DNA of 64,000 nt from CAVTAV01 sp963732795 (GCA_963732795.1 CAVTAV010000003.1:62001-126000); one strand, 5' to 3'. Shown: positions 55,408-64,000, counted from the first letter of the stretch. Made by a program: numbers and translations. Notes: generated by a model from the sequence alone, not told the origin.

Positions 55408-55445
55408 AGAAAATCGCCCGTCTTGCCAGGGCGAGTCGATTTTCT
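55408..55445. promoter_or_regulatory. Strong hairpin in the divergent region before the cytochrome c gene
   Basis: AGAAAATCGCCC (55408-55419) pairs with GGGCG...CGATTTTCT (55429-55433 and 55437-55445), with a three-base bulge and a nine-base loop. It lies 55 bases before the cytochrome c start and 86 bases from the MBL start. Because both flanking genes point away from it, it is not a terminator of either; an operator or 5'-UTR structure is possible. Confidence 0.5.
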
Positions 55446-55499
55446 GGTAGACTGATCCGAAGCGTTCGACTGATCAATATCCAAGGGGGAGTTACCAAG

Positions 55500-55997
55500 A
55501 TGAAGCGTTTCCTCAAGACGGGACCGGCGGCTGCGATCTCCGTGGCGGCACTGGGGTTGCTCGGCATCGCGGCAGCGATGGCCGCGGATGCTCCCCCGAC
55601 CCCCGAGGATCAGGCCAAGCATGCGGTCGATATCCGCCAGTCGATCCTGAAACTGCAGGATTGGAACATGGCGCCGATGGCCAATATGCTGCGCCGTCGC
55701 GCGCCATTCGACGCCAAGCTCGTCCAGCAGAATGCCGAGCGGATCGCGGCGTTGTCCGAGATGCTTCCCGACGCCTTCAAGCCCGATACGACGAAGTTCG
55801 ACGTCAAGACCGACGCGCTGCCGCTGATCTGGATGCAAAAGGACGACTTCGACAAGAAGGCCGCCGCTCTCACCGAGGCAGCCAAGGCCCTCGCCATGAC
55901 CGCCGCCGGCGGCGACCAGGGAGCGACTTTCCCTGCCATCGTCACCATGGGCAAGGCCTGCGGCGCCTGCCACGACAAGTTCAAGAAGCAGGAATAG
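55500..55997 (+). CDS. Class II cytochrome c (c'-like), intact copy
   Basis: The 165-residue protein has a Sec signal peptide (about residues 1-29, ending AAAMAAD) and a four-helix mature domain: IRQSILKLQDWNMAPMANML, NAERIAALSEMLPDAF, DFDKKAAALTEAAKALAM. The single heme site is at the very C-terminus, Cys154-Gly-Ala-Cys157-His158 (CGACHDKFKKQE), the hallmark of cytochrome c' and c-556. It could take electrons from the divergently encoded quinoprotein system. An almost identical but headless copy lies at 57182-57592. Confidence 0.93.
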   Translation: MKRFLKTGPAAAISVAALGLLGIAAAMAADAPPTPEDQAKHAVDIRQSILKLQDWNMAPMANMLRRRAPFDAKLVQQNAERIAALSEMLPDAFKPDTTKFDVKTDALPLIWMQKDDFDKKAAALTEAAKALAMTAAGGDQGATFPAIVTMGKACGACHDKFKKQE

Positions 55998-56244
55998 AGG
56001 CAGGCTCTAGCTGCATTTGAAGTCGTCGTCGCTGATGGGATGGCAGAGGTCGGGCCGAGACGCAAGCTTGCTACAATGATCCAGTGGGCGAATTCGGTGC
56101 TTGTTTCTGTGCCTTCAGTGGACACGGAGGATTGGCGATTTTAGCGAAATTCGAAAGTCACGACTTCATGATCTGGTCGTTGTGTCTCAGAGATCCTATG
56201 ATCGTGTGATCTGCATCGTGACTTTCGGAACATCGGGCGTCCAA

Positions 56245-57171
56245 ATGGGACCAGCGTCAAAATGTCCAATTTGCGGAGGCGATGACCTCCGACCGTACTA
56301 CATCGGAAAGGCCACTCGATCGTCGTCATCCAGGGCGCTAGACAACAGCGAGTGGCATCTCGATAAGTGCGCGACGTGCCAGCATGTATTCGTAAATCCT
56401 ACGCCGCCACCAGACGTTCTGGCGCAATTCTACAACTCCGAATATGACGCGTACGCGGCTGACCATGGGATGCGCGAGAACTTCGACGCTGCCATTTCTC
56501 ATGCGAAATCAACAGGGACCTATCGGCACGTCGAAATCCGGCCAGGGATGCGAGTCTTGGATGTGGGTTGTGGCGGGGGCTCTTTTCTGCGCGTTGCCAT
56601 GGCGCTCGGTGCGGAGGTTATGGGGGTTGAGCCCTCCCGGCATGGCGTGGCCATGTGCTTGGAGAATAAAATTCCGGTCTTCCACGGAGATCTGAGTGCC
56701 TTCAACAAGACCAATCCTGCGCAATTCGATCTGGTTACGAGCAATCACGTGATCGAACACCATCCTAGCCCTGTGCTCGTCTTAAGTGAGATGCGTAGCC
56801 TCGTCACCGAGAACGGCCGGATTTGGTTCGCCGTCCCTAATGCCGATTGCTTCTTCGCCCGCCGTCTCCGTGACCAGTGGCACAGCTGTGATTTGCCCGT
56901 GCACCTGCAGCACTTTTCAAAGGAATCCGTGAAAACCGCGATTTTATACGCAGGTCTGAAGGTCGAGGCGATAACGACCGAATCAGACAACTCGATGCTG
57001 TACTCGCTTAGCGTTTTGCTTAGGTCGCGGCTCTATGTGCCGCGCCAAATTACGAATATGGCCTTTAGCAAGTTGCTCAGAAAAGACGGCCCTCTTGGTC
57101 GTCGTATTGATGCCGCAGGCCAAGGTGAGGCGATCCTTGTCCGTGCCAGACCAAATACACACGCGGCATAG
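56245..57171 (+). CDS. SAM-dependent methyltransferase with N-terminal zinc ribbon
   Basis: The 308-residue protein starts MGPASKCPICGGDD. The first ~50 residues hold a Cys4 zinc-ribbon (CPICGG, CATCQHVF). The methyltransferase core follows, with the SAM motif VLDVGCGGGSFLRVAMALGAEVMGVEPS, FDLVTSNHVIEHHPSPVLVL and AVPNADCFFARR. Such ribbon-methyltransferases usually modify sugars for surface polysaccharides. Codon use and base composition are visibly less GC-rich than the flanking genes, and the gene lies between two copies of the cytochrome c' gene, so recent acquisition is likely. A 48-codon upstream extension in frame lacks family sequence. Confidence 0.83.
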   Translation: MGPASKCPICGGDDLRPYYIGKATRSSSSRALDNSEWHLDKCATCQHVFVNPTPPPDVLAQFYNSEYDAYAADHGMRENFDAAISHAKSTGTYRHVEIRPGMRVLDVGCGGGSFLRVAMALGAEVMGVEPSRHGVAMCLENKIPVFHGDLSAFNKTNPAQFDLVTSNHVIEHHPSPVLVLSEMRSLVTENGRIWFAVPNADCFFARRLRDQWHSCDLPVHLQHFSKESVKTAILYAGLKVEAITTESDNSMLYSLSVLLRSRLYVPRQITNMAFSKLLRKDGPLGRRIDAAGQGEAILVRARPNTHAA

Positions 57172-57181
57172 ATATTCACCG

Positions 57182-57592
57182 GACGCTCCCGGGACCCCCG
57201 AGGACCAGGCGAAGGCGGCGGTGGATATCCGCCAGTCAATCCTGAAGCTTCAAGGCTGGGCGACGGAGCCGATGGCGGGCATGCTGCGCCGGCGCACGCC
57301 GTTCGACGCCAAGCTCGTCCAGCAGAATGCCGAGCGGATCGCGGCTCTGTCCGAGATGCTTCCCGACGCCTTCAAGCCCGACACCACGAAGTTCGACGTC
57401 AAGACCGACGCGCTGCCGCTGATCTGGATGCAAAAGGACGACTTCGACAAGAAGGCCGCCGCTCTCACCGAGGCAGCCAAGGCCCTCGCCATGACCGCCG
57501 CCGGCGGCGACCAGGGAGCGACTTTCCCCGCCATCGTCACCATGGGCAAGGCCTGCGGCGCCTGCCACGACAAGTTCAAGAAGCAGGAATAG
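57182..57592 (+). pseudogene. 5'-truncated second copy of the class II cytochrome c gene
   Basis: These 411 bases align without gaps to 55587-55997, the mature part and stop of the intact cytochrome c gene. Most of the last ~290 bases are nearly identical, including CGACHDKFKKQE. The signal-peptide region and start codon are missing: upstream sequence belongs to the methyltransferase. Without a signal the apoprotein could not reach the periplasm for heme attachment, so this is treated as non-functional. Differences cluster at the 5' end (for example IRQSILKLQGWATEPMAGML), suggesting an older duplication with later gene conversion of the 3' part. Confidence 0.85.
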
Positions 57593-57678
57593 AACGGCAA
57601 GGCCGCCGAAGAGGCGGTGCCTGATAGCTAGACTTGAACAAATGACTGGGGCGTTCAGGCGCCTCTCGCGAGAGCGCC

Positions 57679-58350
57679 CTAAGTCAAGAACTTGGCGAAA
57701 TCGTCGAGTGGCGCTCGATCGGCCGCGATGTTGTTAACCGGCGCGCCGGGGTCGGCGTAGCCGATCGACATGCCGCAATACAGTATCCAGTCCTCCGGAG
57801 CTTCAACGATCCCGCCGACTGTCTTGGCAAAATTGCACCAACTGATCTGGGCGCAGCTGTCGACCCCCGCTTCGCGCAAAAGCAGCATGACCGTTTGAAT
57901 GAAGCAGCCAAGATCGGCCCATTGCGACAGCTCCATGCCCTTCTCGATAAAGGTGAACATGGCCGCAGGAGCGCCGAAGCATTGCATATTGCGGTACACA
58001 TAGCGTAGCCGGCCCTCGCGGTCGGACCGAGGAATACCAACAGAGCTGTACTGTCGCTCGGCGCACGAGGCGCGGCGCGATAAATAGGGTTCGGCCAAAT
58101 TTTCCGGGTAGATCGGAAACGGCAGCGGTTGGTCGAACTGCGGCGGCACAGTCGCTCGATCGCGCATGACGCTCTTGAGCCTGTCCAGCGTGTCGCCGGT
58201 GACGACACGCACATGCCAGGGCTGGATGTTGCTGTTGGAAGGCGAGCGGGCGGCGGTCGTCAGAACGCGCCGCAAGGTGTCTAAAGGGACTGGCGTCGGC
58301 AGAAAGGCCCGCACTGACCGGCGGGAAAGAACGGCGTCGGTAACGTTCAT
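57679..58350 (-). CDS. Nitroreductase family protein
   Basis: A 223-residue FMN-dependent NAD(P)H oxidoreductase-like protein. Family features are the N-terminal phosphate-binding segment VLSRRSVRAFLPTPVPLDTLRRVL, SPSNSNIQPWHVRVVTG, the dimer-interface region and the C-terminal IVEAPEDWILYCGMSIGYADPGAPVNN. Substrates of this family range from nitroaromatics and quinones to enones, so none is assigned. It is leftward and separate from the cytochrome c pseudogene (convergent). Confidence 0.9.
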   Translation of the reverse strand: MNVTDAVLSRRSVRAFLPTPVPLDTLRRVLTTAARSPSNSNIQPWHVRVVTGDTLDRLKSVMRDRATVPPQFDQPLPFPIYPENLAEPYLSRRASCAERQYSSVGIPRSDREGRLRYVYRNMQCFGAPAAMFTFIEKGMELSQWADLGCFIQTVMLLLREAGVDSCAQISWCNFAKTVGGIVEAPEDWILYCGMSIGYADPGAPVNNIAADRAPLDDFAKFLT

Positions 58351-58449
58351 TATGGCTTCCGGTAGAGGTGGAACTGAAATGGAGAATGCGTCCGGATTAG
58401 GTGGCTATTGCACGGCCGGGCCCTAAATCCATCAGACCAAGCGGGAGAG

Positions 58450-58525
58450 TGGTGCCGGATATCTGACTCGAACAGATGACCTACCGCTTACAAGGCGGTT
58501 GCTCTACCAACTGAGCTAATCCGGC
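58450..58525 (-). tRNA. tRNA-Thr (anticodon TGT)
   Basis: On the minus strand the 76-base sequence folds as a full cloverleaf. The acceptor GCCGGAT pairs with ATCCGGC. The D arm is GCTCAGTTGGTAGAGC. The anticodon stem ACCGC/GCGGT carries the loop CTTGTAA (anticodon TGT), and the T arm is ATCTGTTCGAGTCAGAT. The 3' CCA is encoded (58450-58452). Confidence 0.95.
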
Positions 58526-58590
58526 ATCGAACCGACCATGGGCGGGCGGATGGTATCTTCGCCCGCGGAGTGAGGCAATGGGAAGTCGGC

Positions 58591-59379
58591 CTAACGCGGC
58601 CGCCTCAGCTCATACAGCGCCACGGCCGCCGCCGCGGAGACGTTGAGGCTCTCCACCTTGTCGGAGATCGGCAGCCTCGCGATGAGGTCGCATTTTTCGC
58701 GGGTGAGGCGGCGGAGGCCAGCGCCTTCCGCGCCGAGGACGAGGGCGATGTCCTGGCCGGGGACAGCGTCGGCGAGGTCCGTGGTTCCCTGGCCGTCGAG
58801 GCCGACCCTCCAGAAGGCGAAATCGGCGAGGTCGTCGAGGGCGCGGGCGAGGTTGGTCACGGTGACAAGCGGCACGGTTTCGAGTGCGCCCGAGGCGGCC
58901 TTGGCGAGGACGCCGGTCACCGGCGCGGCATGGCGCTCGGTCGTGACGAGGCCGAGCGCGTTGAACGCCGCCGCCGAGCGAAGGATCGCGCCGACATTTC
59001 GCGGGTCCGAGACCTGATCGAGCACGATGATGACCCGCCGTTTGCCGTCGGCGGGCTTCGCCTCGCAGATCTCTTCGAGTGCGGGCTCCGGCAGCGGCTC
59101 GGCCGCGAACGCGACGCCCTGATGCACCGCGCCCTCCGGCAGTAGCCGCGCCAGGTCTCCGCCGGTGAGCATAGTGGTCGGTACGCGGGCGATCGCTTCG
59201 GCCGTGCCGGGCAGGGCCGTGAGCGCTTTCTGGCCCGCCTCGGTTAGCCAAAGCTGGGTGATCTTTCGCCGGGGATTCTTGAGCGCCGCCGCGACCGCGT
59301 GGAGGCCGTAGAGACGCGGGCCTCCCTTGGGGCCATGATCCCTCTGTCCGGCGCTCCGGCCATGCTTGCGGCGAGTCAT
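58591..59379 (-). CDS. rlmB: 23S rRNA (guanosine-2'-O)-methyltransferase RlmB family
   Basis: A SPOUT methyltransferase of the TrmH/RlmB branch that 2'-O-methylates G2251 (E. coli numbering) in the peptidyl-transferase loop. The 262-residue protein has the N-terminal L30e-like substrate domain (LYGLHAVAAALKNPRRKI, VHQGVAFAAEPL). The SPOUT motifs are VLDQVSDPRNVGAILRSAAAFN, LVLGAEGAGLRRLTREKCD and PISDKVESLNVSAAAAVALYE. The ATG at 59379 (MTRRKHGRSAG) is preferred over a start 12 codons upstream. The Lys/Gly-rich N-terminus probably aids RNA binding. Confidence 0.94.
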   Translation of the reverse strand: MTRRKHGRSAGQRDHGPKGGPRLYGLHAVAAALKNPRRKITQLWLTEAGQKALTALPGTAEAIARVPTTMLTGGDLARLLPEGAVHQGVAFAAEPLPEPALEEICEAKPADGKRRVIIVLDQVSDPRNVGAILRSAAAFNALGLVTTERHAAPVTGVLAKAASGALETVPLVTVTNLARALDDLADFAFWRVGLDGQGTTDLADAVPGQDIALVLGAEGAGLRRLTREKCDLIARLPISDKVESLNVSAAAAVALYELRRPR

Positions 59380-59467
59380 GGCGGCACATATATTGGCTTC
59401 CAACAAGCCGAACAAGCGCCCGCGTTGCCAAGGCGTTGGCGGATAAAGCCGATCTTAAGTTTTCAGA

Positions 59468-59495
59468 TTGACAACATACGGCGAAACTCCATAGT
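59468..59495 (+). promoter_or_regulatory. Candidate promoter for the tRNA-Tyr/tRNA-Gly/tuf unit
   Basis: A perfect TTGACA (59468-59473) is followed 16 bases later by CATAGT (59490-59495), a four-of-six match to the -10 box. It lies 35 bases before the tRNA-Tyr start, a typical distance for a stable-RNA promoter. Confidence 0.55.
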
Positions 59496-59529
59496 GCGGC
59501 CCAACCGACAACCGGGCTGGACGCCTTGC

Positions 59530-59615
59530 GGAGGGGTGGCCGAGTGGTTAAAGGCAGCAGACTGTAAATCTGCCGACATTAGTCTACGTAGGTTCGAATC
59601 CTACCCCCTCCACCA
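59530..59615 (+). tRNA. tRNA-Tyr (anticodon GTA)
   Basis: An 86-base type II tRNA. The acceptor GGAGGGG pairs with CCCCTCC, and the anticodon loop ACTGTAAAT gives anticodon GTA. The long variable arm is CCGACATTAGTCTACG, and the T arm is TAGGTTCGAATCCTA. The 3' CCA is encoded (59613-59615). It is followed by tRNA-Gly and tuf, the usual order. Confidence 0.96.
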
Positions 59616-59748
59616 CCGGCACGGGGGTTGGCGGAGTTCTCGAAGAACGGCGGAAAACGCCGCGTCAGTAACGGATATGGACAGGGTCGTCAGGCCGAAC
59701 CGCGGAAGTCACGGCGCCGCAGGGTCACACCGTTCGGATCTGACACGG

Positions 59749-59822
59749 GCGGGTGTAGCTCAATGGTAGAGCCCCAGCCTTCCAAGCTGGTTACGTGGGT
59801 TCGATTCCCATCACCCGCTCCA
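59749..59822 (+). tRNA. tRNA-Gly (anticodon TCC)
   Basis: A 74-base cloverleaf. The acceptor GCGGGTG pairs with CACCCGC, and the D arm contains GCTCAATGGTAGAGC. The anticodon stem CCAGC/GCTGG carries the loop CTTCCAA (anticodon TCC), and the T arm is GTGGGTTCGATTCCCAT. The 3' CCA is encoded. It lies 91 bases before tuf. Confidence 0.96.
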
Positions 59823-59913
59823 AATCCGGTCATAAAGATGATATGAGGTCGGGCCGCCGCGCGAGCGTCGCGTCGGTCCTTTCGAAACGCTTCTGAGGGG
59901 TGAGGATCAAACC

Positions 59914-61105
<1,192 letters not shown>

Positions 61106-61124
61106 CGTGGATTTTGGGCAAAAG

Positions 61125-61153
61125 AAGCGTCAAAAAAGTCCAAATTGACGCTT
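61125..61153 (+). terminator. Hairpin after tuf
   Basis: AAGCGTCAA (61125-61133) pairs perfectly with TTGACGCTT (61145-61153) around an 11-base loop, 19 bases after the tuf stop. The following sequence is only moderately T-rich, so termination is likely but may be partial. Confidence 0.5.
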
Positions 61154-61180
61154 GTTAAACCTGTTTTGCTGGCCTATACA
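61152..61180 (+). promoter_or_regulatory. Candidate promoter for tRNA-Trp and secE
   Basis: TTGTTA (61152-61157) and TATACA (61175-61180) are separated by 17 bases, each matching the sigma-70 consensus at four of six positions. It follows the tuf hairpin directly and precedes tRNA-Trp by about 155 bases. Confidence 0.45.
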
Positions 61181-61335
61181 TGCCCGGTTCGGGGGCGGCC
61201 GCGCGGCCGTCCCCGCGTGCGATTCCGGTGATTGATGGGACAAAACGGGCTGTTGAGGGCGAACCGACGGCAATTCGGCGCTATCAACGGCTTTCTCGGC
61301 AAGAGGGCTTGCTCTAGATAGGCTTACGTGCGGAT

Positions 61336-61411
61336 AGGAGTGTAGCTCAACTGGTAGAGCACCGGTCTCCAAAACCGGGGGTTGGGGGTTCGAGCCCCTC
61401 CACTCCTGCCA
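61336..61411 (+). tRNA. tRNA-Trp (anticodon CCA)
   Basis: A 76-base cloverleaf. The acceptor AGGAGTG pairs with CACTCCT, and the D arm is GCTCAACTGGTAGAGC. The anticodon stem CCGGT/ACCGG carries the loop CTCCAAA (anticodon CCA), and the T arm is GGGGGTTCGAGCCCCT. The 3' CCA is encoded (61409-61411). Position before secE is conserved across many Proteobacteria. Confidence 0.96.
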
Positions 61412-61607
61412 TGCGTGCCGGCGCTGGCGGGACGCTCGTCAGGTCGAGACAAGGTGGGAACGGTAATAGCTCGAAGGGTTTAGGTGAATACGGGCCGCGG
61501 TCGGAGCGAGCGGGTCTGATGCTCGGGTGCATTTCTGACCTCAGGTTGCGGAACGGCTTGATCCCGCGGAACGATAGTTGTTGAAGGCGGCCTTTTGCGA
61601 GAACGGC

Positions 61608-61805
61608 ATGGCAAAGTTTAATCCAGGCGAGTTCGTCAGACAGGTCCGGCAGGAATCCTCCAAGGTCACCTGGCCGAACCGGAAGGAAGTCGGCGTGACG
61701 ACCGCGATGGTGTTCATCGCAGTGACGCTCGCCGCGCTGTTCTTCTTGCTGGTCGACGTGATCGCCGGCCGGGCAATCGGCTTCATCTTAGGGGTTTTGG
61801 GATAA
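61608..61805 (+). CDS. secE: Preprotein translocase subunit SecE
   Basis: SecE clamps SecY in the inner-membrane protein channel. The 65-residue single-span form is typical of Alphaproteobacteria: an amphipathic N-terminal helix with the family sequence FVRQVRQESSKVTWPNRKEV, then one transmembrane helix (TTAMVFIAVTLAALFFLLVD). The ATG at 61608 (MAKFNPGEF) is chosen over a start ten codons upstream. It is followed by nusG after four bases. Confidence 0.95.
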   Translation: MAKFNPGEFVRQVRQESSKVTWPNRKEVGVTTAMVFIAVTLAALFFLLVDVIAGRAIGFILGVLG

Positions 61806-61809
61806 CGCG

Positions 61810-62340
61810 ATGGACTCCCGCTGGTACATCATCTACGCCTATTCCGGCTTCGAGCATAAGGTCGCGCAGTCGATCCGCGAGCAGGCCAACAGCCTGGGAC
61901 TTGGCGACCTGTTCGAGGAAATCCTTGTGCCGACCGAGGAAGTGGTCGAGATGCGCCGCGGCAAGAAGGTGACCGGCGAGCGCAAGTTCTTCCCCGGCTA
62001 TGTCCTGGTCAAGGTCCAGATGACCGACGCCGCCTATCACCTGATCAAGAACACGCCCAAGGTCACCATGATCCTCGGCGGCGGCGGCAAGCCGACTCCG
62101 ATTTCGGACGCCGAGGCCGACCGCATCATCCGCCAGGTCAAGGAAGGCATCGAGCGGCCCAAGCCCTCGGTCACCTTCGAGATCGGCGAGCAGGTCAAGG
62201 TTTGCGACGGGCCGTTCGCGTCGTTCAACGGCAATGTCGAGGAAGTCGACGAGGAACGCGCCCGGCTCAAGGTTTCGGTGTCGATTTTCGGCCGCGCCAC
62301 TCCGGTTGAGCTGGAATACGGGCAGGTCGAGAAGGTTTAG
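61810..62340 (+). CDS. nusG: Transcription termination/antitermination factor NusG
   Basis: NusG binds RNA polymerase and links it to Rho or the ribosome. The 176-residue product has the N-terminal NGN domain (RWYIIYAYSGFEHKVAQSI, ILVPTEEVVEMRRGKKV, FFPGYVLVKVQMTD) and the C-terminal KOW domain (GEQVKVCDGPFASFNGNVEEVD, LKVSVSIFGRATPVELEYGQVEKV). Length and order secE-nusG-rplK are standard. Confidence 0.97.
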   Translation: MDSRWYIIYAYSGFEHKVAQSIREQANSLGLGDLFEEILVPTEEVVEMRRGKKVTGERKFFPGYVLVKVQMTDAAYHLIKNTPKVTMILGGGGKPTPISDAEADRIIRQVKEGIERPKPSVTFEIGEQVKVCDGPFASFNGNVEEVDEERARLKVSVSIFGRATPVELEYGQVEKV

Positions 62341-62474
62341 TTTTGGTTCCAAGGGCTTGTCCCTGGGACCGACGTCGTGTGGGAGGTACGCCAAAGCCGC
62401 ACCACGCGCCCCTGGACCCGAGGGTCCATCTTTAGAAGGCCCGGGCCGGAAGGTCCGTGTAAGGAAGGGAAACT

Positions 62475-62903
62475 ATGGCGAAAAAGATAGACGGCTACAT
62501 CAAGCTGCAGGTGCCGGCCGGGGCGGCCAATCCGTCGCCGCCGATCGGCCCAGCGCTGGGCCAGCGCGGCCTCAACATCATGGAGTTCTGCAAGGCATTC
62601 AACGCCGAGACCCAGAACATGGAGAAGAACATGCCGATCCCGACCGTGATCACGGTCTATTCGGATCGCAGCTTCTCCTTCGTCACCAAGACGCCGCCGG
62701 CCTCTTACTACCTCAAGAAGGCCGCGAAGCTCTCCAAGGGCTCGCAGACTCCCGGCCGGGCGGTCGCAGGTTCGGTCACGGTGGCGCAGATCCGCGAGAT
62801 CGCCGAGGCGAAGAAGGCCGATCTCAACGCCGATACGGTCGAGATGGCGATGGAGATGATCAAGGGTTCCGCCCGCTCGATGGGCCTCGAGGTTCGGGAG
62901 TAG
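62475..62903 (+). CDS. rplK: 50S ribosomal protein L11
   Basis: L11 forms the GTPase-associated centre with 23S rRNA. The 142-residue protein starts AKKIDGYIKLQVPAGAANPS and contains PPIGPALGQRGLNIMEFCKAFN, FVTKTPPASYYLKKAAKL and IREIAEAKKADLNAD, ending SMGLEVRE. The ATG follows GGAAGGGAAACT. rplA begins six bases after the stop. Confidence 0.97.
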   Translation: MAKKIDGYIKLQVPAGAANPSPPIGPALGQRGLNIMEFCKAFNAETQNMEKNMPIPTVITVYSDRSFSFVTKTPPASYYLKKAAKLSKGSQTPGRAVAGSVTVAQIREIAEAKKADLNADTVEMAMEMIKGSARSMGLEVRE

Positions 62904-62908
62904 GCGCC

Positions 62909-63607
62909 ATGGCAAAAACCAGCAAGAGGATGCAGAAGGCGCGCGACGGCTTGAAGATCGGACAGGAATATTCGATCGAGGACGCCGTAAAGCTTGTAAA
63001 ACAGCGTGCGGCAACCAAAATGGATGAGACCGTCGATATCGCCATGAATCTCGGGGTCGATCCACGTCATTCGGACCAGATGGTCCGCGGCACCGTGCAG
63101 CTTCCGCACGGGACCGGCAAAACCGTGCGCATCGCTGTTTTCGCCAAGGACGCCAAGGCCAAGGAGGCCGAGGCGGCCGGGGCCGATATTGTCGGGGCCG
63201 AGGATCTGGCGGAGCAGATCCAGAACGGCAAGATGGATTTCGACCGCGTGATCGCCACGCCGGACATGATGGCGGTGGTCGGCCGGCTCGGTAAGGTCCT
63301 GGGCCCGCGCGGCCTGATGCCGAACCCGAAGCTCGGCACGGTGACGCCCGACGTCAAAGGGGCGATCGAGGCGGCCAAGGGCGGCCAGGTGGAGTTCCGG
63401 GTCGAGAAGGCCGGGATCATCCATGCCGGCGTCGGCAAGGTGAGCTTCGACGAGACGGCGCTTGCCGCCAATGTTCGCGCCTTCGCCGATGCGGTGATCA
63501 AGGCCAAGCCTTCGGGCGCGAAAGGCCATTACGTGAAGCGCGTGTCCCTGAGTTCGACGATGGGGCCGGGCTTCAAGATCGATCTGGCGAGCCTGTCGGC
63601 GCATTAA
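62909..63607 (+). CDS. rplA: 50S ribosomal protein L1
   Basis: L1 builds the mobile L1 stalk and, in many bacteria, represses its own operon by binding the mRNA. The 232-residue protein starts AKTSKRMQKARDGLKIG. It holds TKMDETVDIAMNLGVDPRHSDQMVRG, VIATPDMMAVVGRLGKVLGPRGLMPNPK and IKAKPSGAKGHYVKRVSLSSTMGPG. The ATG at 62909 gives the normal length. Co-transcribed with rplK. Confidence 0.97.
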   Translation: MAKTSKRMQKARDGLKIGQEYSIEDAVKLVKQRAATKMDETVDIAMNLGVDPRHSDQMVRGTVQLPHGTGKTVRIAVFAKDAKAKEAEAAGADIVGAEDLAEQIQNGKMDFDRVIATPDMMAVVGRLGKVLGPRGLMPNPKLGTVTPDVKGAIEAAKGGQVEFRVEKAGIIHAGVGKVSFDETALAANVRAFADAVIKAKPSGAKGHYVKRVSLSSTMGPGFKIDLASLSAH

Positions 63608-63965
63608 GTCCGCCGACGGCGTCGCGATCGAGCGAGGAGAGTTTTAGAGATTTCCGCGGGCCGAAAGGTGCGTGGAGATGGGAAGCCGGGAGAAGCGTTG
63701 AGCCTCGAGCGGCTTCCATCCTGTCCGAGACCGCAGGTGTTGCAAGCCAGACCGCAAGGAAAGGCGAGCAACTTAAGGGGAAAGCGATTTCCGGCCTGCG
63801 CAGACGGTAAGCGATCCCGCCGGAGACACAATCCGTTGTGTCGTCGGCGAGGTTTGAACCCTAGGGCAGGCGAACCGGACTTGGCCGGTCGCCGGGCAAG
63901 TCTAGTCTGTAACGGGTCGGCACGGGATAACCAGCCCCGGGCCACCACACGATCGGAGACGACAC
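63608..63965 (+). promoter_or_regulatory. Structured leader before rplJ (candidate L10 leader)
   Basis: These 358 bases contain no gene but several clear helices. GGAAGCCG (63681-63688) pairs with CGGCTTCC (63710-63717), and GACACAA (63825-63831) pairs with TTGTGTC (63836-63842) around TCCG. In many bacteria L10 with L7/L12 binds such a leader to repress rplJL translation; position and structure fit, but this copy has not been matched to a covariance model. Confidence 0.6.
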
Positions 63966-64000
63966 GTGGATCGAACCCAAAAGCGGGAATTGGTCGCCAC
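63966..64000 (+). CDS. rplJ: 50S ribosomal protein L10 (first codons only)
   Basis: A GTG start at 63966 gives MDRTQKRELVAT, the usual N-terminus of L10. GGAGACG lies a few bases upstream. The rest of the gene lies beyond the window. Order rplK-rplA-rplJ is conserved. Confidence 0.88.
   Translation, partial: MDRTQKRELVA

Noticed and set aside
57035..57592. A 185-codon frame making the second cytochrome copy appear intact.
   Set aside because: Its first ~50 codons are the methyltransferase 3' end read in another frame and give no credible export signal for heme attachment.

Overview
This window reads as a chromosomal segment of a GC-rich alphaproteobacterium. The evidence is a fused cytochrome b/c1 gene (petBC, also called fbcH) behind the Rieske gene petA, the order lgt - MidA-like methyltransferase - pgeF, a ubiK-type gene beside lgt, and the block rlmB / tRNA-Tyr / tRNA-Gly / tuf / tRNA-Trp / secE / nusG / rplK / rplA / rplJ. 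The order or family within the class cannot be fixed from this sequence alone. No phage, insertion sequence, CRISPR array or origin was seen.

Layout. 1-19 kb is mostly housekeeping: accA (partial), two small secreted proteins, hemF and trmL, the bc1 complex (petA, petBC), adenine salvage (mtnP, apt), asd, ychF-pth-rplY, prs, pgeF - methyltransferase - lgt, an unusual DUF4062-like protein, ubiK and a GT4 glycosyltransferase. 19-36 kb is accessory metabolism: a crotonase/acyl-CoA ligase pair beside three tandem NTF2-like secreted proteins; a biotin carboxylase/BCCP pair next to a two-gene PEP-synthase-like phosphotransferase; and an acetoin-dehydrogenase-type operon (acoA, acoB, a free-standing lipoyl domain, an alcohol dehydrogenase) divergent from a PQQ quinohemoprotein alcohol dehydrogenase. 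38-47 kb is envelope-related: a PEP-CTERM-like protein, a second GT4 enzyme, an acyltransferase, an MFS exporter, a VOC protein and a GH17-GT2 glucan synthase-like protein. 47-57.6 kb is the most interesting stretch: a tight five-gene operon in which every product carries an export signal (degenerate metallo-beta-lactamase fold, DUF1592-type cytochrome, DUF1552, ankyrin repeats, PQQ dehydrogenase-cytochrome), divergent from a class II cytochrome c gene. That cytochrome gene has a truncated near-copy 1.6 kb away, with a lower-GC methyltransferase between the two. 57.6-64 kb returns to housekeeping and the translation/transcription block, ending in the first codons of rplJ.

How the genes may work together. 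Electrons from the exported PQQ dehydrogenases and their c-type hemes could enter the cytochrome pool served by the petA-petBC complex. The alcohol dehydrogenase and AcoAB would handle oxidised products in the cytoplasm. This is inference.

Data quality. At least 27 single-base frame disruptions break otherwise intact genes, including tuf and apt, and every one examined is a net +1 insertion. This looks like uncorrected insertion-type sequencing error rather than gene decay. Genes affected are annotated as one CDS across the shift, with the shift noted. Two families of short dispersed palindromic repeats sit in intergenic gaps, and one of them supplies the C-terminus of the biotin carboxylase.
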